From NCBI RefSeq assembly GCF_001429285.1, contig NZ_LMJJ01000007.1:1-64000 (forward strand): DNA of 64,000 bases, read 5' to 3'. How positions within the stretch are numbered: the stretch's first letter is position 1; every line of letters starts with the position of its first letter. Source of the DNA: Ensifer sp. Root278 (GTDB lineage Bacteria; Pseudomonadota; Alphaproteobacteria; Rhizobiales; Rhizobiaceae). Of this stretch, positions 8,941 through 17,538 are shown piece after piece. Both the position numbers and the translations under genes were made by a program. The notes under the pieces were generated by a model, which worked only from the letters and a program-made list of their open reading frames with translations, was not told where the DNA came from and did no database searches.

Positions 8941-10146
8941 CTAGAGACTGGAAACCTGGGTGAGTTCGGGGACGGCAACGAGGCCCGCGCGTGCCTGCGC
9001 CCGCGCTGTTTCGCGTTTGCGGTCTGCCGCCTGGATGGCAGTCACCGTTTCGGTGAAGGCATCGGCGGAGCCGAAGAGGTCGAGCTTGTTGACGCGGTCG
9101 AGCTGGGAGGCCATCGCCCGGTCTATGATGCTTTCGCCATGCATGGCGCCGAGGATCGCGCCAGCCATGACGCCGATCGAATCCGTGTCGCGGCCGGAAT
9201 TGATGCCGTCGACGATCGTCTTGTAGAAATCCCCGTCATTGACGACGGCAAAGCCGAGGGCCAGCGGCAATTCCTCGATCGCGTGGAGGCGCGACGGCTG
9301 GTAGGCGTCCGTGGCAATGCCTGCCTTCTGCGGCGTATGCTGCACATTGTCGCCCATCGGCGAATAGCGGGCGATGATCCGATGGAACTCGGCGACGACC
9401 GTCTGATGGTCCGCGCCCCTCAGTGAGCGCGCGGCGCCCACAATGTCGGCGATCGCATCACGCGTACCGTCCTTGGCAACGGCAAGCGTTTCTTCGATGA
9501 CGGTGTCGAGCGTGGTTCCCGGCACGAACGCGGCAGCAACTGCGGCCGCGAGCACGCCGGCGGCCTCGAGACCGAAGCTCTGCTGGTGGCCGGAGGCAAA
9601 GGCGATCGCCTCGTCATAGGCTGCCTTCGGATCGCAGGCGTTCGCCACGCCGATCGGCGCGATGTACATGGCCGCGCCGCAATTCACCATGTTGCCGACG
9701 CCACCCTGTCGCGGGTCGCAGCCGGAAAGCTGATGACGCTGGAAGATCCACTTTTCCGGATAGAACAGTCGCTCGATCAGCATCGTCTCGCGCTGCAATT
9801 CCGGCACCCAGCGCGGCGTCCAGGCGATCTCGCGCACCATGCCGGAAGCCATGTCCCAGGCATCAAGGTGACGCTTGACGTCGTCGTAGATCGACATGAC
9901 GCAGAGCGTCATCAGCGTGTCGTCGGTGACGATGCCGCCACCGCGGACACGGCCGTTGCGGGCCGCTTCGCTCTGCTTCATCCGGTGCCACTCGGTATCG
10001 AGCGACGTCACCCGGCCATAGCGCTCGCGAATTTCTGCGGCGGAGAGTTTTTCGACCGGCGCCCCGATGGCGTCGCCGTAAGCGACGCCAAAGAGAAGCG
10101 CCCGGACCCTTCCCCTAAGGGAGAGCCCTGCAGCATCATTTGTCAT
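8941..10146 (-). CDS. ADP-ribosylglycohydrolase-family protein (single domain)
   Basis: A 401-residue enzyme starting MTNDAAGLSLRGRVRALLFGVAYGDAIGAPVE. The start chosen at 10146 lies inside the 3' end of the binding-protein gene (11-base overlap) with AAGGACGG just upstream; an in-frame start six codons earlier is possible. Family metal-binding motifs are complete: VTDDTLMT (Asp75, Asp76, Thr77) and SGRDTDSIGVMAGAILGA (Asp320, Asp322). It lacks the C-terminal sandwich of its neighbour at 6825, and the two share only family motifs, so they are not a recent duplication. The C-terminal 30 residues are charged and probably disordered. Probable role: hydrolysis of a ribosyl or related glycosidic bond in the transported compound. 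Confidence 0.85.
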   Translation of the reverse strand: MTNDAAGLSLRGRVRALLFGVAYGDAIGAPVEKLSAAEIRERYGRVTSLDTEWHRMKQSEAARNGRVRGGGIVTDDTLMTLCVMSIYDDVKRHLDAWDMASGMVREIAWTPRWVPELQRETMLIERLFYPEKWIFQRHQLSGCDPRQGGVGNMVNCGAAMYIAPIGVANACDPKAAYDEAIAFASGHQQSFGLEAAGVLAAAVAAAFVPGTTLDTVIEETLAVAKDGTRDAIADIVGAARSLRGADHQTVVAEFHRIIARYSPMGDNVQHTPQKAGIATDAYQPSRLHAIEELPLALGFAVVNDGDFYKTIVDGINSGRDTDSIGVMAGAILGAMHGESIIDRAMASQLDRVNKLDLFGSADAFTETVTAIQAADRKRETARAQARAGLVAVPELTQVSSL

Positions 10147-11557
10147 TGAGAACCGTCCTTGCATATTCGGTCATTTTCTCGCCGCCGGCAGCGTTCCATT
10201 CGGAAACGAACTGGTCCCATTGGTCCATCTTGGCTTCACCGGAGACGAACTTGTACACCCAGGCCCGGTAGACGTTTTCGGTCGCATCGATGTCGGTGGC
10301 GTATTCGGCAGGCCAGACGAAGGCATTGTCCGGCTTGAAGTCAGCTGAAATCGTCTTCAGCGATTGCTGCGCGGCCTCGCTCAGCCATTGCACCGGCGGC
10401 TGCCAGTTGGCGGCGACGAGGAATCGGGCATACCAGGTGGCCAGCTTGTCCGTCGGTTTGATGGTCTCGCCGTCCTTGGTGTACTGCTCGCCTTCAAACC
10501 CAAGGCGTTCGATCGCTTGGCCCTCGGGGCTGGCGATGAAATCGAGCAGCTTGACGACCTCTTCCTTGTGCTCCGAAGTCGTCGCGATGGCGAGGCCGCG
10601 CGCTTCCTTGGAAACGTCGAGTGCCATCAGGCCCTGGCCGGCCGGCCCCTTCGGCGGAGACAGCAGACTCAGCGTCACGTCAGGATGCGCCTGGCGCATC
10701 TTGCCGCCATAGATGTCGATGACCTCTGCGGAAGAGCCGAAGATCACGCCGGCCCGGCCGGAATAGAACTTGTCTTCCTTCACGTCCCACTTGGTGGTGA
10801 TGAACTCCGGGTCATAGAGGCCCTGCTCGCGAAGCGAGGCATAGAAGGCGATCTTCGCCTTTTCCGCTCCCGAGACGCGGGCATGGATCCATTCGCCGGC
10901 ATCGTTCTTCAGCCAAGTGCCGGTGACGCCGAAGGCCTGGTTGAAGATCGCATCGAGCTCCTGGGTGTTGTCGGCAGTGGTGACGCCATAGCTGTCGGCC
11001 TTGCCGTTGCCGTCGAGATCGCCGTCCTTGATCGCCTTGAAGAGGGTGACGTAATCGTCTGTCGTCTTCGGCGCCGCAACGCCCGACTTCTCGAGCCAAT
11101 CCGTGCGAATGACCGGCTGCGGCATGCGCGGCGGATAGACATAGAGCAGATAGGGATAGTTCTTCAGTCGCTCGACATTGTGCGGAAAGAGCGCGTCCTT
11201 GAGATAGGTCGTCTTCGGCAGCCAGTTGTTCCAGTCTTCGAGCACGCCCTGTTCGGCCATCTTGGCGTCGCCGCCCTGGAAATAGATGAGGTCCGGGATA
11301 TCGCCTGACAGAAGCATGGCGCTCAGCTTGTCGGCGTAGCCCGAGGACGGCAGGTCGATGACCTGAATGTGGATGTCGGTGCCCTTCGCCTTCAGCGCCT
11401 CCTCGTAGGCCTTCATGAGCTTGACGTCGTCAGGATTGCTCGTCGTGAGGTCCTTCGAGACGACGCGGATCGTTACTGGATCGGCGAAGGCGGGCATCGC
11501 GACGCTCGCCATCAGTGCCACGGCGGTCGTTGCGCCAAGGATCAGTCTTCCAAGCAT
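10136..11557 (-). CDS. Sugar-type ABC transporter substrate-binding protein (LplA-like)
   Basis: A 473-residue periplasmic binding protein of the family-1 extracellular solute-binding class. The start at 11557 is preceded by GGGAGGA, and residues 1-26 (MLGRLILGATTAVALMASVAMPAFAD) are a signal peptide with AFA-D cleavage. Motifs include GDIPDLIYF near residue 90 and a GSSAEVIDIYGG segment. Length and the partner permeases (LplB- and LplC-like) point to a large oligosaccharide or glycoside ligand. It lies downstream of the two permeases and upstream of the two ADP-ribosylglycohydrolase-family genes, an arrangement suggesting that the imported ligand is their substrate. The ligand itself is unknown. 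Confidence 0.9.
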   Translation of the reverse strand: MLGRLILGATTAVALMASVAMPAFADPVTIRVVSKDLTTSNPDDVKLMKAYEEALKAKGTDIHIQVIDLPSSGYADKLSAMLLSGDIPDLIYFQGGDAKMAEQGVLEDWNNWLPKTTYLKDALFPHNVERLKNYPYLLYVYPPRMPQPVIRTDWLEKSGVAAPKTTDDYVTLFKAIKDGDLDGNGKADSYGVTTADNTQELDAIFNQAFGVTGTWLKNDAGEWIHARVSGAEKAKIAFYASLREQGLYDPEFITTKWDVKEDKFYSGRAGVIFGSSAEVIDIYGGKMRQAHPDVTLSLLSPPKGPAGQGLMALDVSKEARGLAIATTSEHKEEVVKLLDFIASPEGQAIERLGFEGEQYTKDGETIKPTDKLATWYARFLVAANWQPPVQWLSEAAQQSLKTISADFKPDNAFVWPAEYATDIDATENVYRAWVYKFVSGEAKMDQWDQFVSEWNAAGGEKMTEYARTVLNDK

Positions 11558-11606
11558 GTTTGTTCCTCCCAATATGCTTTGGCCATTTATGTTCGGTTCG
11601 ACATCG

Positions 11607-12509
11607 TCAGCCCTTCAGCGCACCGCTCATGGTGCCCTTGGTGAAGAACTTCAGGATGAGCGGGTAGATCGCGAGGATCGGCGCGATGGTGAGCAGGATC
11701 ATGCCGGCCTTCAGCGCACGGATGTTGATTTGGCTCGCACCCGTGTAAGTGTTGCTTTCGACCACCCCGACCATGGCGAGCTTGTCGCCCTCGACCACGA
11801 ACTGGCGCAGGACGACCTGCAGCGGCCACTTCGACTGGTCGTTGAGGTAGATCATCGCCCGGAAGAACTCGTTCCAGTGGAAGACGAAATAGAAGAGCGC
11901 GATGGTTGCGAGCGCTGATTTGGCGAGCGGCAGCGCCACGTACCAGAAGATCTGGAACGGATTGGCGCCGTCGAGCTCGGAGGCCTCGATCAGTTCCTTC
12001 GGCACCTCCTCGAAGAAGCGCACCAAGATGATCAGATACCAGGCGTTGACCACCTTGAAGAGGATCAGCGACCAGTAGCTATCGAGCAGGCCGAGGCGCT
12101 TGTTGATGAAATAGTCCGGGATGATGCCGGGCTCGAAGACGATCGTGACCAGCACGAAGACGAAGATGATACGCCGTCCCGGCAGACCGGGACGAGAAAG
12201 CGCCCACGCCATCAGCGCCGTCAGCACGACACCAAGAACTGTGCTGACGAGCGTGATGAAGATCGAGTTGAGGAGGCCCCGCTGAACGGCGGAATTGTTG
12301 ATCAGCAGATCCCAGACCTCGGTCGAAAACCCATTGGGGATAACCGTCAAGCCACTCATCCCTGCGACCTTGCCCGGGTCGGAGAACGAAATGGCGAGCA
12401 GGTTGAGGAGCGGCTGGACCGTCAGGACGACGAGGAACAAGAGCGTCGAAACGATGATCGCATATTCGAGCCGCTCAAGCGGTGTTCTGCGGACGTTGTG
12501 GGCGGCCAT
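11607..12509 (-). CDS. ABC transporter inner-membrane permease (LplC/MalG type)
   Basis: A 300-residue permease with about six transmembrane segments and the cytoplasmic coupling motif EASELDGANPFQIFWYVALP that docks on the ATPase. The ATG at 12509 shares its A with the TGA of the upstream permease (TGATG) and has AAGGGGG seven bases before it; an ATG two codons earlier would leave almost no spacing. The C-terminus (...FTKGTMSGALKG) is typical of LplC-like proteins. It forms the membrane channel together with the product of 12509-13474. Confidence 0.92.
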   Translation of the reverse strand: MAAHNVRRTPLERLEYAIIVSTLLFLVVLTVQPLLNLLAISFSDPGKVAGMSGLTVIPNGFSTEVWDLLINNSAVQRGLLNSIFITLVSTVLGVVLTALMAWALSRPGLPGRRIIFVFVLVTIVFEPGIIPDYFINKRLGLLDSYWSLILFKVVNAWYLIILVRFFEEVPKELIEASELDGANPFQIFWYVALPLAKSALATIALFYFVFHWNEFFRAMIYLNDQSKWPLQVVLRQFVVEGDKLAMVGVVESNTYTGASQINIRALKAGMILLTIAPILAIYPLILKFFTKGTMSGALKG

Positions 12510-13474
12510 CACCATACCCCCTTGCCGGTAAGACGTTTGGAAAGAAGGTGCGCTGCGACGATCATCAGCATGCCGAGCACGGCCTTGAAGAGGCCGGCCG
12601 CTGTCGCCAGCGAGTATTCGCCGGTCTGCAGGCCGATGCGGTAGACATAGGTGTCGATGATATCGATCTTGCTGCGCACGACGTCGTTGGAGAAGTTGAT
12701 CACCTGGTTGAGGTCGGCGTTCAGGAACATGCCGGCGTTCAGGATGAAGAGCGTCGCGATCGTCGGCACGATGCCGGGAATGGTAACGTAGCGGATCTTT
12801 TGCCAGCGGTTCGCCCCATCGATCTCGGCCGCGTCATAGAGCTCCTGGTCGATGGCGATGATGGCAGCGAGATAGAGCAAGCTATCCCAGCCGGCTGACC
12901 GCCAAATCTCCGAGAAGACCAGCACCCAGCGGATCGAGCCGGTATCGGTCATGAAGGAGACCGGCTGCATGCCGAAGAAACCAATGATGTCATTGACCGC
13001 GCCGTCGCTCGGCGAGAGCACTGCGATGAACACGCCGGCGATGACCACCCAGGAGAGGAAGTGCGGCAGGTAGATTGCCGACTGGATGAATTTACGGAAG
13101 GCGCCTCCCCGGATCTCGTTGAGCAAGAGCGCGGTGATGATCGGGACCGGGAAGAAGAAGACAATCTTCATCGTTGACAGGATCAGCGTGTTCGCCAGCA
13201 CCTGCCAGAAGATCGGAGACGAGAACAGCGTCTGGAAATGCTTGATACCGACCCAGATGTTCGGCGGGATGATACGCAGCTGCTCGAAAGCGATCTTGGC
13301 TTCCCAGATCGGAAAATAATGAAAGATCACGAAGAAGATCAGGCCAGGAGCCATCATCAGGTAATAGGGCCACCATTGCCGCATACCCCTCGATAGGCCC
13401 CGGCGCCGAATTCTGGGAACGTTCCCATTTCGTGACATAGTTGCGTTCACCACAAGCTCGTTGCTTACCGCCAT
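12509..13474 (-). CDS. ABC transporter inner-membrane permease (LplB type)
   Basis: A 321-residue permease with a basic cytoplasmic N-terminus, about six transmembrane segments and the coupling motif DAAEIDGANRWQKIRYVTIPG. GGGAGGT precedes the ATG. Its start lies only three bases after the stop of the LacI-type regulator gene. A perfect 14-bp palindrome matching the operator candidate upstream of the regulator lies within codons 16-21 (13414-13427), so the coding sequence may double as a regulatory site. Confidence 0.92.
   Translation of the reverse strand: MAVSNELVVNATMSRNGNVPRIRRRGLSRGMRQWWPYYLMMAPGLIFFVIFHYFPIWEAKIAFEQLRIIPPNIWVGIKHFQTLFSSPIFWQVLANTLILSTMKIVFFFPVPIITALLLNEIRGGAFRKFIQSAIYLPHFLSWVVIAGVFIAVLSPSDGAVNDIIGFFGMQPVSFMTDTGSIRWVLVFSEIWRSAGWDSLLYLAAIIAIDQELYDAAEIDGANRWQKIRYVTIPGIVPTIATLFILNAGMFLNADLNQVINFSNDVVRSKIDIIDTYVYRIGLQTGEYSLATAAGLFKAVLGMLMIVAAHLLSKRLTGKGVW
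13414..13427. promoter_or_regulatory. Perfect palindrome, candidate second LacI-type operator inside a permease gene
   Basis: TGGGAACGTTCCCA is a perfect 14-bp palindrome with the central CpG typical of LacI-family operators. It differs by one base from the core of the candidate operator at 14581-14596. It lies within the first 20 codons of the permease gene, just downstream of the regulator gene. Binding of one regulator at both sites could loop the DNA over the regulator gene or block transcription into the structural genes. Confidence 0.55.
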
Positions 13475-13477
13475 TGC

Positions 13478-14527
13478 TTACCTCCCTGCCGCAACACGCA
13501 CGGGTGCCGAGGCTGAAACGTCGGCAAGCGAGCCGCGCTCCACCAGTCGGCACGGCAGATAAATCCGCTCGCGCTGGCGCCCACCAGCAATCTGATCGAT
13601 CAGGCATTCGACCGCACGAATGCCGATCTGCCGGCCGGGCTTTTCGATGGTCGTCAGGCCCGGCCAGGAAAAGGCCCCTGCCGGGATGCCGTCGAAGCCC
13701 AGGATCGAGATGTCCTCCGGGCATCTCAGCCCCGCTTCGCGGACCGCTATCATGGCCCCAAGTGCCATGAGGTCGTTGGCGACGAACACGGCGCGGTTTC
13801 CTCTCCACGGCTTCGCAAGCAAGCGGGCCATCGCGCTGCGACCGCCCTCGACGGTATAATCGGACTCTTCGACGAGCAGAACTTCGGGGTCGACATCACG
13901 GGCGACGCAATGCTCATGAACGGCCCGCAGGAAGCGGGCGCGCGCCAGACGGGAGCGCGGGCCGAGCATCAGCGCCGGCGCCGGATGTCCGCGCTCAACG
14001 AGAATATCCATGCCAAGCCGCACCGCCTGAGCGATATCGGAGCCGACGCTCAACGTATCGGGGAAGCGCTCGGCGCTGGAGCCGATGAAGACGAAAGGCA
14101 TGCCGAAACGGTCGAGGTCGTCGAAATTATCCGCAACGGGATTGATGATCGCCCCGTCAACACGGGCCCGGCGCAGGGCGCGCAGGTGGGTCGCCTCCTT
14201 GTGCGCATCCCAATCCGACGAGAAGATCAGAAGCGAAATGTCATCCTTCGCCGCCCGATCCTGCGCTCCGCGGGCAACTTCGGCCCAGAACGGGTTGGTG
14301 ATATCAGGAATGACGATGCCGAGCAGGCCGCTACGACCCGAACGCATTCCGACGGCAAGTTGATTGGGCTCGTAACCGGTGGCAGCAACCGCCTTCAATA
14401 CGCGGTCGCGCGCTTCCTCGGAAATGTTGGCGGAGCCGCCGAGAACACGCGCGACGGTGCTCTTCGAAACGCCTGCGCGTTTGGCAACGTCGATAATGGT
14501 CGCCCTTCGACCCGTCGTGTTGTTCAT
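13478..14527 (-). CDS. LacI-family transcriptional regulator (leads the ARH/ABC operon)
   Basis: A 349-residue regulator. Its N-terminal helix-turn-helix and hinge are textbook: ATIIDVAKRAGVSKSTVARVLGG...ISEEARDRVLKAVAATGYEPNQLA (residues about 7-58), followed by the sugar-binding periplasmic-protein-like domain (LLGIVIPDITNPFWAEVARGAQ onward). The ATG at 14527 has GGGAGGAAGC upstream. It is the first gene of the operon, so it should control its own synthesis through the palindrome at 14581-14596 just upstream. The inducer is presumably the imported glycoside or a breakdown product. Confidence 0.93.
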   Translation of the reverse strand: MNNTTGRRATIIDVAKRAGVSKSTVARVLGGSANISEEARDRVLKAVAATGYEPNQLAVGMRSGRSGLLGIVIPDITNPFWAEVARGAQDRAAKDDISLLIFSSDWDAHKEATHLRALRRARVDGAIINPVADNFDDLDRFGMPFVFIGSSAERFPDTLSVGSDIAQAVRLGMDILVERGHPAPALMLGPRSRLARARFLRAVHEHCVARDVDPEVLLVEESDYTVEGGRSAMARLLAKPWRGNRAVFVANDLMALGAMIAVREAGLRCPEDISILGFDGIPAGAFSWPGLTTIEKPGRQIGIRAVECLIDQIAGGRQRERIYLPCRLVERGSLADVSASAPVRVAAGR

Positions 14528-14580
14528 CAAGCTTCCTCCCAAAGCTCAAGCAATGTCTTACATGCCATCACTTGAACTCT

Positions 14581-14596
14581 GTGGGAACGTTACCAC
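14581..14596. promoter_or_regulatory. Candidate LacI-type operator in front of the nine-gene operon
   Basis: GTGGGAACGTTACCAC is a 16-bp near-perfect palindrome (one mismatched pair) with a central AACGTT, about 55 bases upstream of the regulator start. Its core recurs as a perfect palindrome at 13414-13427. Position, symmetry and the central CpG fit an autoregulatory site for the adjacent LacI-family regulator. A possible -35 (TTGCCA on the minus strand, 14611-14616) lies just upstream, so the site would overlap the -10 region. Confidence 0.65.
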
Positions 14597-14865
14597 GGCG
14601 AAAAACACTTTGGCAATATGCAGAAGAAAATATCCCGATCTTTGCTGCTAGGCCGCCAACGATCTTGCGGAAATATCGATCCTGGCTCGAAATTGCCCTT
14701 CGTCCCTTCGCGCACTGTCGAAGCGGAAGTCGCGGCTGTGGCTTTGCAGCCTCCGACGGACATTGGGAATGCTCGATGCCCTTGATGTCCTGGCGGCGTC
14801 TTACGATCCATCGGCGAGATGTGGCGGGCTTTCGATCAGACATAGACGGGAGGCAAGTCCCCTAA

Positions 14866-14890
14866 GCCGCCGAACGCTAGGCTCGGCGGC
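14866..14890 (-). terminator. Stem-loop after the kinase gene, possible transcription end
   Basis: GCCGCCGA (14866-14873) pairs with TCGGCGGC (14883-14890) around a 9-nt loop, 23 bases beyond the dihydroxyacetone-kinase stop. There is no proper T-run after it on the minus strand, so it is at best a weak intrinsic terminator or an mRNA 3'-end stabiliser. The rest of the 14528-14912 gap holds the promoter region of the LacI gene and nothing else I can identify. Confidence 0.4.
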
Positions 14891-14912
14891 GTCTCATGAG
14901 CGGCACGACAGC

Positions 14913-16532
14913 CTAAGCGGCCAGGTGCTCGAACAGCCGGGCGACGGCCTCGGCACCGGGGTCGACATGGCCCTCGAGCTGCTTTGCATTGATATAGGCC
15001 GCGCGACCGGCCTTGGCACGCGTCAAGGTGGAGGTGAAGTTCGCCCCCGTTCGTGCGGCAGCCGCTGCCGCGACCACGCTGTCGCCGAGCGCATCGAGCG
15101 CCGGAGACAGAGCATCGATCATCGTTCGGTCGCCGATCTTGGCGCCGCCGATCTCCTGCATGCGCGCAAGCCCGGTTCGAAGCGCCTCGCGCATCGGTAG
15201 ACCGCTTGATGCTCCGTCGCCGGCGGCTGCGAAGAAAATGGCAAGCAGCACCCCGGAGGAGCCGCCCATAGTCTGGCTTAGCTCCTGGCCGATCGCACGC
15301 AAAAGCTGGGTGTGATCGGATAATGGCAGCCGATCGATCGCATTGATCAGGGCGCGAGCGGCTCCCGCCAGCGTCGAGCCCGTATCGCCATCGCCGGACT
15401 TCGCGTCGAGCGCATTGAGATCCTGCTCGGCGGCGATCAACACCTTGCAGCAGTCGATCAGGAATGCACGCGTTGCCCCATGATCGGATGCCATCGGCGT
15501 GATCGGAGTCAAGCCATCCGGCAACGCGCTGACGGCGATCGGTCGGACCTCCGAGACACCCGGCCAGGCGGCGATCGCCACCGGTGCCTTCAAAAGTTCA
15601 AGTTCCGCCTGGTCTGCTGCAAAAACCGAGACCGAGAAGCCTTGCATGTCGAGCGATGTCATCAGCGGCGCTGGACCAATCGTGTGAGTGATCCTTTTGC
15701 CGAGAGGCAAATTGATGAAGTCGTGGGCGAGCACCGACATTTCGAGCACCGAGGTGCCGCCCAGATTGTTGATCAGCGCGACGTGCGTGCCTTCGCCCAT
15801 GACGGCTGCCAGACGCTCAGCCATGGTCGCCACCGCCGAGCGGGCGCCAGCAAAATCGATCTGTTCGACACCGGCCTCACCATGGATGCCGAGGCCGAGC
15901 TCCGCCTTGCCCGAAGGTATCCGTTCCTCCTTTGGCGACCCCGGAACCCGGCAGGTGTCCAGCGACATGCCGATGGTGTGCGTGCCGGCAATGACCTTCT
16001 TGGCTGCCGCCGTCACCGTGTCGAGATCGGCACCGCGTTCAGCGAGTGCGCCGGCGATCTTGTGCACAAAAAGGGTGCCGGCAACGCCGCGCGCCTGCGG
16101 CAGGTCGGGCAGCGCGATATCGTCCCCGACGACCACCATGCTGACCTTCAGTCCGAAGGCGCGGGCGCGCTCTGCCGCAAGACCGAAATTCAGCCGGTCG
16201 CCGGTGTAATTCTTGACGACGAGCAGGCATCCGGCCGGACCGGTCACGGCGAGAATGCCGGCAAGAACCGCGTCGACGCTCGGCGAAGCGAAGACATCGC
16301 CGCAGACCGCAGCCGTCAACATGCCGTGTCCAACGAAGCCGACATGAGCGGGTTCATGACCGGAACCGCCGCCTGAGACGATCGCGACCTTCGATTTATC
16401 CCAGTCGCTGCGCAACACGACCCGGATATGCGGATAGCCGTCAAGGCGGGTCAGCGCGCCGCCGGACAGGGCCAGAACACCGTCGATCGCTTCTGTCACG
16501 ACATCTTCCCGCTTATTGATGAATTGCGCCAT
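14913..16532 (-). CDS. Dihydroxyacetone kinase, single-chain DhaK-DhaL type
   Basis: A 539-residue ATP-dependent kinase making dihydroxyacetone phosphate. The DhaK domain (1-330) has GGGSGHEPAHVGFVGHGMLTAAV (about 53-75) and the substrate-binding His217 in LGIHGEAGVE. The DhaL domain (about 345-539) has the Mg-ATP loop DAKSGDGDTGSTLAGAA and QTMGGSSGVLLAIFF. AAGGAG precedes the ATG at 16532. It is the last gene of a glp-like ABC operon, starting 10 bases after the second ATPase. This implies that the imported compound is dihydroxyacetone or is converted to a triose before phosphorylation. No glycerol kinase, glycerol dehydrogenase or GlpD gene is present in the operon. Confidence 0.94.
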   Translation of the reverse strand: MAQFINKREDVVTEAIDGVLALSGGALTRLDGYPHIRVVLRSDWDKSKVAIVSGGGSGHEPAHVGFVGHGMLTAAVCGDVFASPSVDAVLAGILAVTGPAGCLLVVKNYTGDRLNFGLAAERARAFGLKVSMVVVGDDIALPDLPQARGVAGTLFVHKIAGALAERGADLDTVTAAAKKVIAGTHTIGMSLDTCRVPGSPKEERIPSGKAELGLGIHGEAGVEQIDFAGARSAVATMAERLAAVMGEGTHVALINNLGGTSVLEMSVLAHDFINLPLGKRITHTIGPAPLMTSLDMQGFSVSVFAADQAELELLKAPVAIAAWPGVSEVRPIAVSALPDGLTPITPMASDHGATRAFLIDCCKVLIAAEQDLNALDAKSGDGDTGSTLAGAARALINAIDRLPLSDHTQLLRAIGQELSQTMGGSSGVLLAIFFAAAGDGASSGLPMREALRTGLARMQEIGGAKIGDRTMIDALSPALDALGDSVVAAAAAARTGANFTSTLTRAKAGRAAYINAKQLEGHVDPGAEAVARLFEHLAA

Positions 16533-16542
16533 ATCGAGCTCC

Positions 16543-17538
16543 TTAAGCCAAACGCATGCCTGCCGCATCGAAGTAGAGCGGCTTTAGAGGTTGAATCTTG
16601 ATCGTTTCACCGCCCCGCAGCGGCGTGTGGGCGTCCGTGACGGTGATGAGATCATGTTTCCTGAAGGTCAGATGCAGACGCGTCTGGTCGCCCAAGTGCT
16701 CGACGCGCTTGACCAGAGCATCCTCCCCCGCACCCTGCTGGATGTGCTCCGGTCTGAGGCCGATGCTTGCCGCGCCTAAGGGGGCGCCGGCAAAAATGTC
16801 GGCCGGAAGCACATTGATCCGTGGCTGTCCCAGCCGCGTCGCCGCATAGACGCTGACCGGCTGCTCATACACCGCGCGCGGCGAGCCGAACTGAACGAGC
16901 TTGCCCTCATTCAGCACCCCGACATGGGTCGCCATCGTCATCGCCTCGATCTGGTCGTGAGTGACGTAGAGCAGGGTAGCGCCCGACCTTGCCTGGATGC
17001 GCTTGAGCTCGATGCGAAGATCGGCCCTGAGCTTGGCGTCGAGCGAACTCAACGGCTCGTCCATGAGGAATATCTGCGGGTCTCGGACAAGGGCACGACC
17101 GATGGAAACGCGCTGCATCTCTCCACCTGACAATGCCGTTGCCTTGTTATCGAGCTTGTGCGCGATCTGGAGAACCTCGGCAACCTCCCTCACCTTCCGG
17201 TCTATCTGTTCCCTCGGCGTCTTCAACAGCGGAGATTTCAGCGGGAACTCCAGATTCTGACGAACCGTGAGGTGCGGGTAGAGCGAGTATTGTTGAAAGA
17301 CCATGGCTACGTTGCGTTCGGCAGGCGCCAGCCCTTTCACTGGTTCTCCGTCGATATAGACCTCGCCGCGATCGGGGGTGTCCAAGCCGGAGACCATTCT
17401 CAGTGTCGTCGTCTTTCCAGCACCGGTCGGCCCGAGCAGCACGACGAAAGAACCGTCCGGAACCGTCAGTGAGACATTATCGAGAGCAACCGTACCAGCA
17501 AACGTCTTCGTCACGTTTTCCAAGACGACTTCAGCCAT
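16543..17538 (-). CDS. ABC transporter ATPase, second of two (GlpT-like)
   Basis: A 331-residue ATPase: Walker A GPTGAGKTT (36-44), Q-loop FQQYSLYPHL, signature LSGGE (136-140), Walker B FLMDEP and THDQ, then a short regulatory domain ending at QPLKPLYFDAAGMRLA. The ATG overlaps the stop of the first ATPase by eight bases. Having two non-identical ATPases in one importer is a known feature of the rhizobial glycerol transporter GlpSTPQUV, which this operon resembles in gene content though not in order. Confidence 0.93.
   Translation of the reverse strand: MAEVVLENVTKTFAGTVALDNVSLTVPDGSFVVLLGPTGAGKTTTLRMVSGLDTPDRGEVYIDGEPVKGLAPAERNVAMVFQQYSLYPHLTVRQNLEFPLKSPLLKTPREQIDRKVREVAEVLQIAHKLDNKATALSGGEMQRVSIGRALVRDPQIFLMDEPLSSLDAKLRADLRIELKRIQARSGATLLYVTHDQIEAMTMATHVGVLNEGKLVQFGSPRAVYEQPVSVYAATRLGQPRINVLPADIFAGAPLGAASIGLRPEHIQQGAGEDALVKRVEHLGDQTRLHLTFRKHDLITVTDAHTPLRGGETIKIQPLKPLYFDAAGMRLA

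Noticed and set aside
6921-8963. 680-codon open frame on the plus strand
   Set aside because: It is antisense to the ADP-ribosylglycohydrolase-family gene, has no ribosome site, and its product is rich in Arg, Ala, Asp and His without any motif; long antisense frames are common in GC-rich genes.
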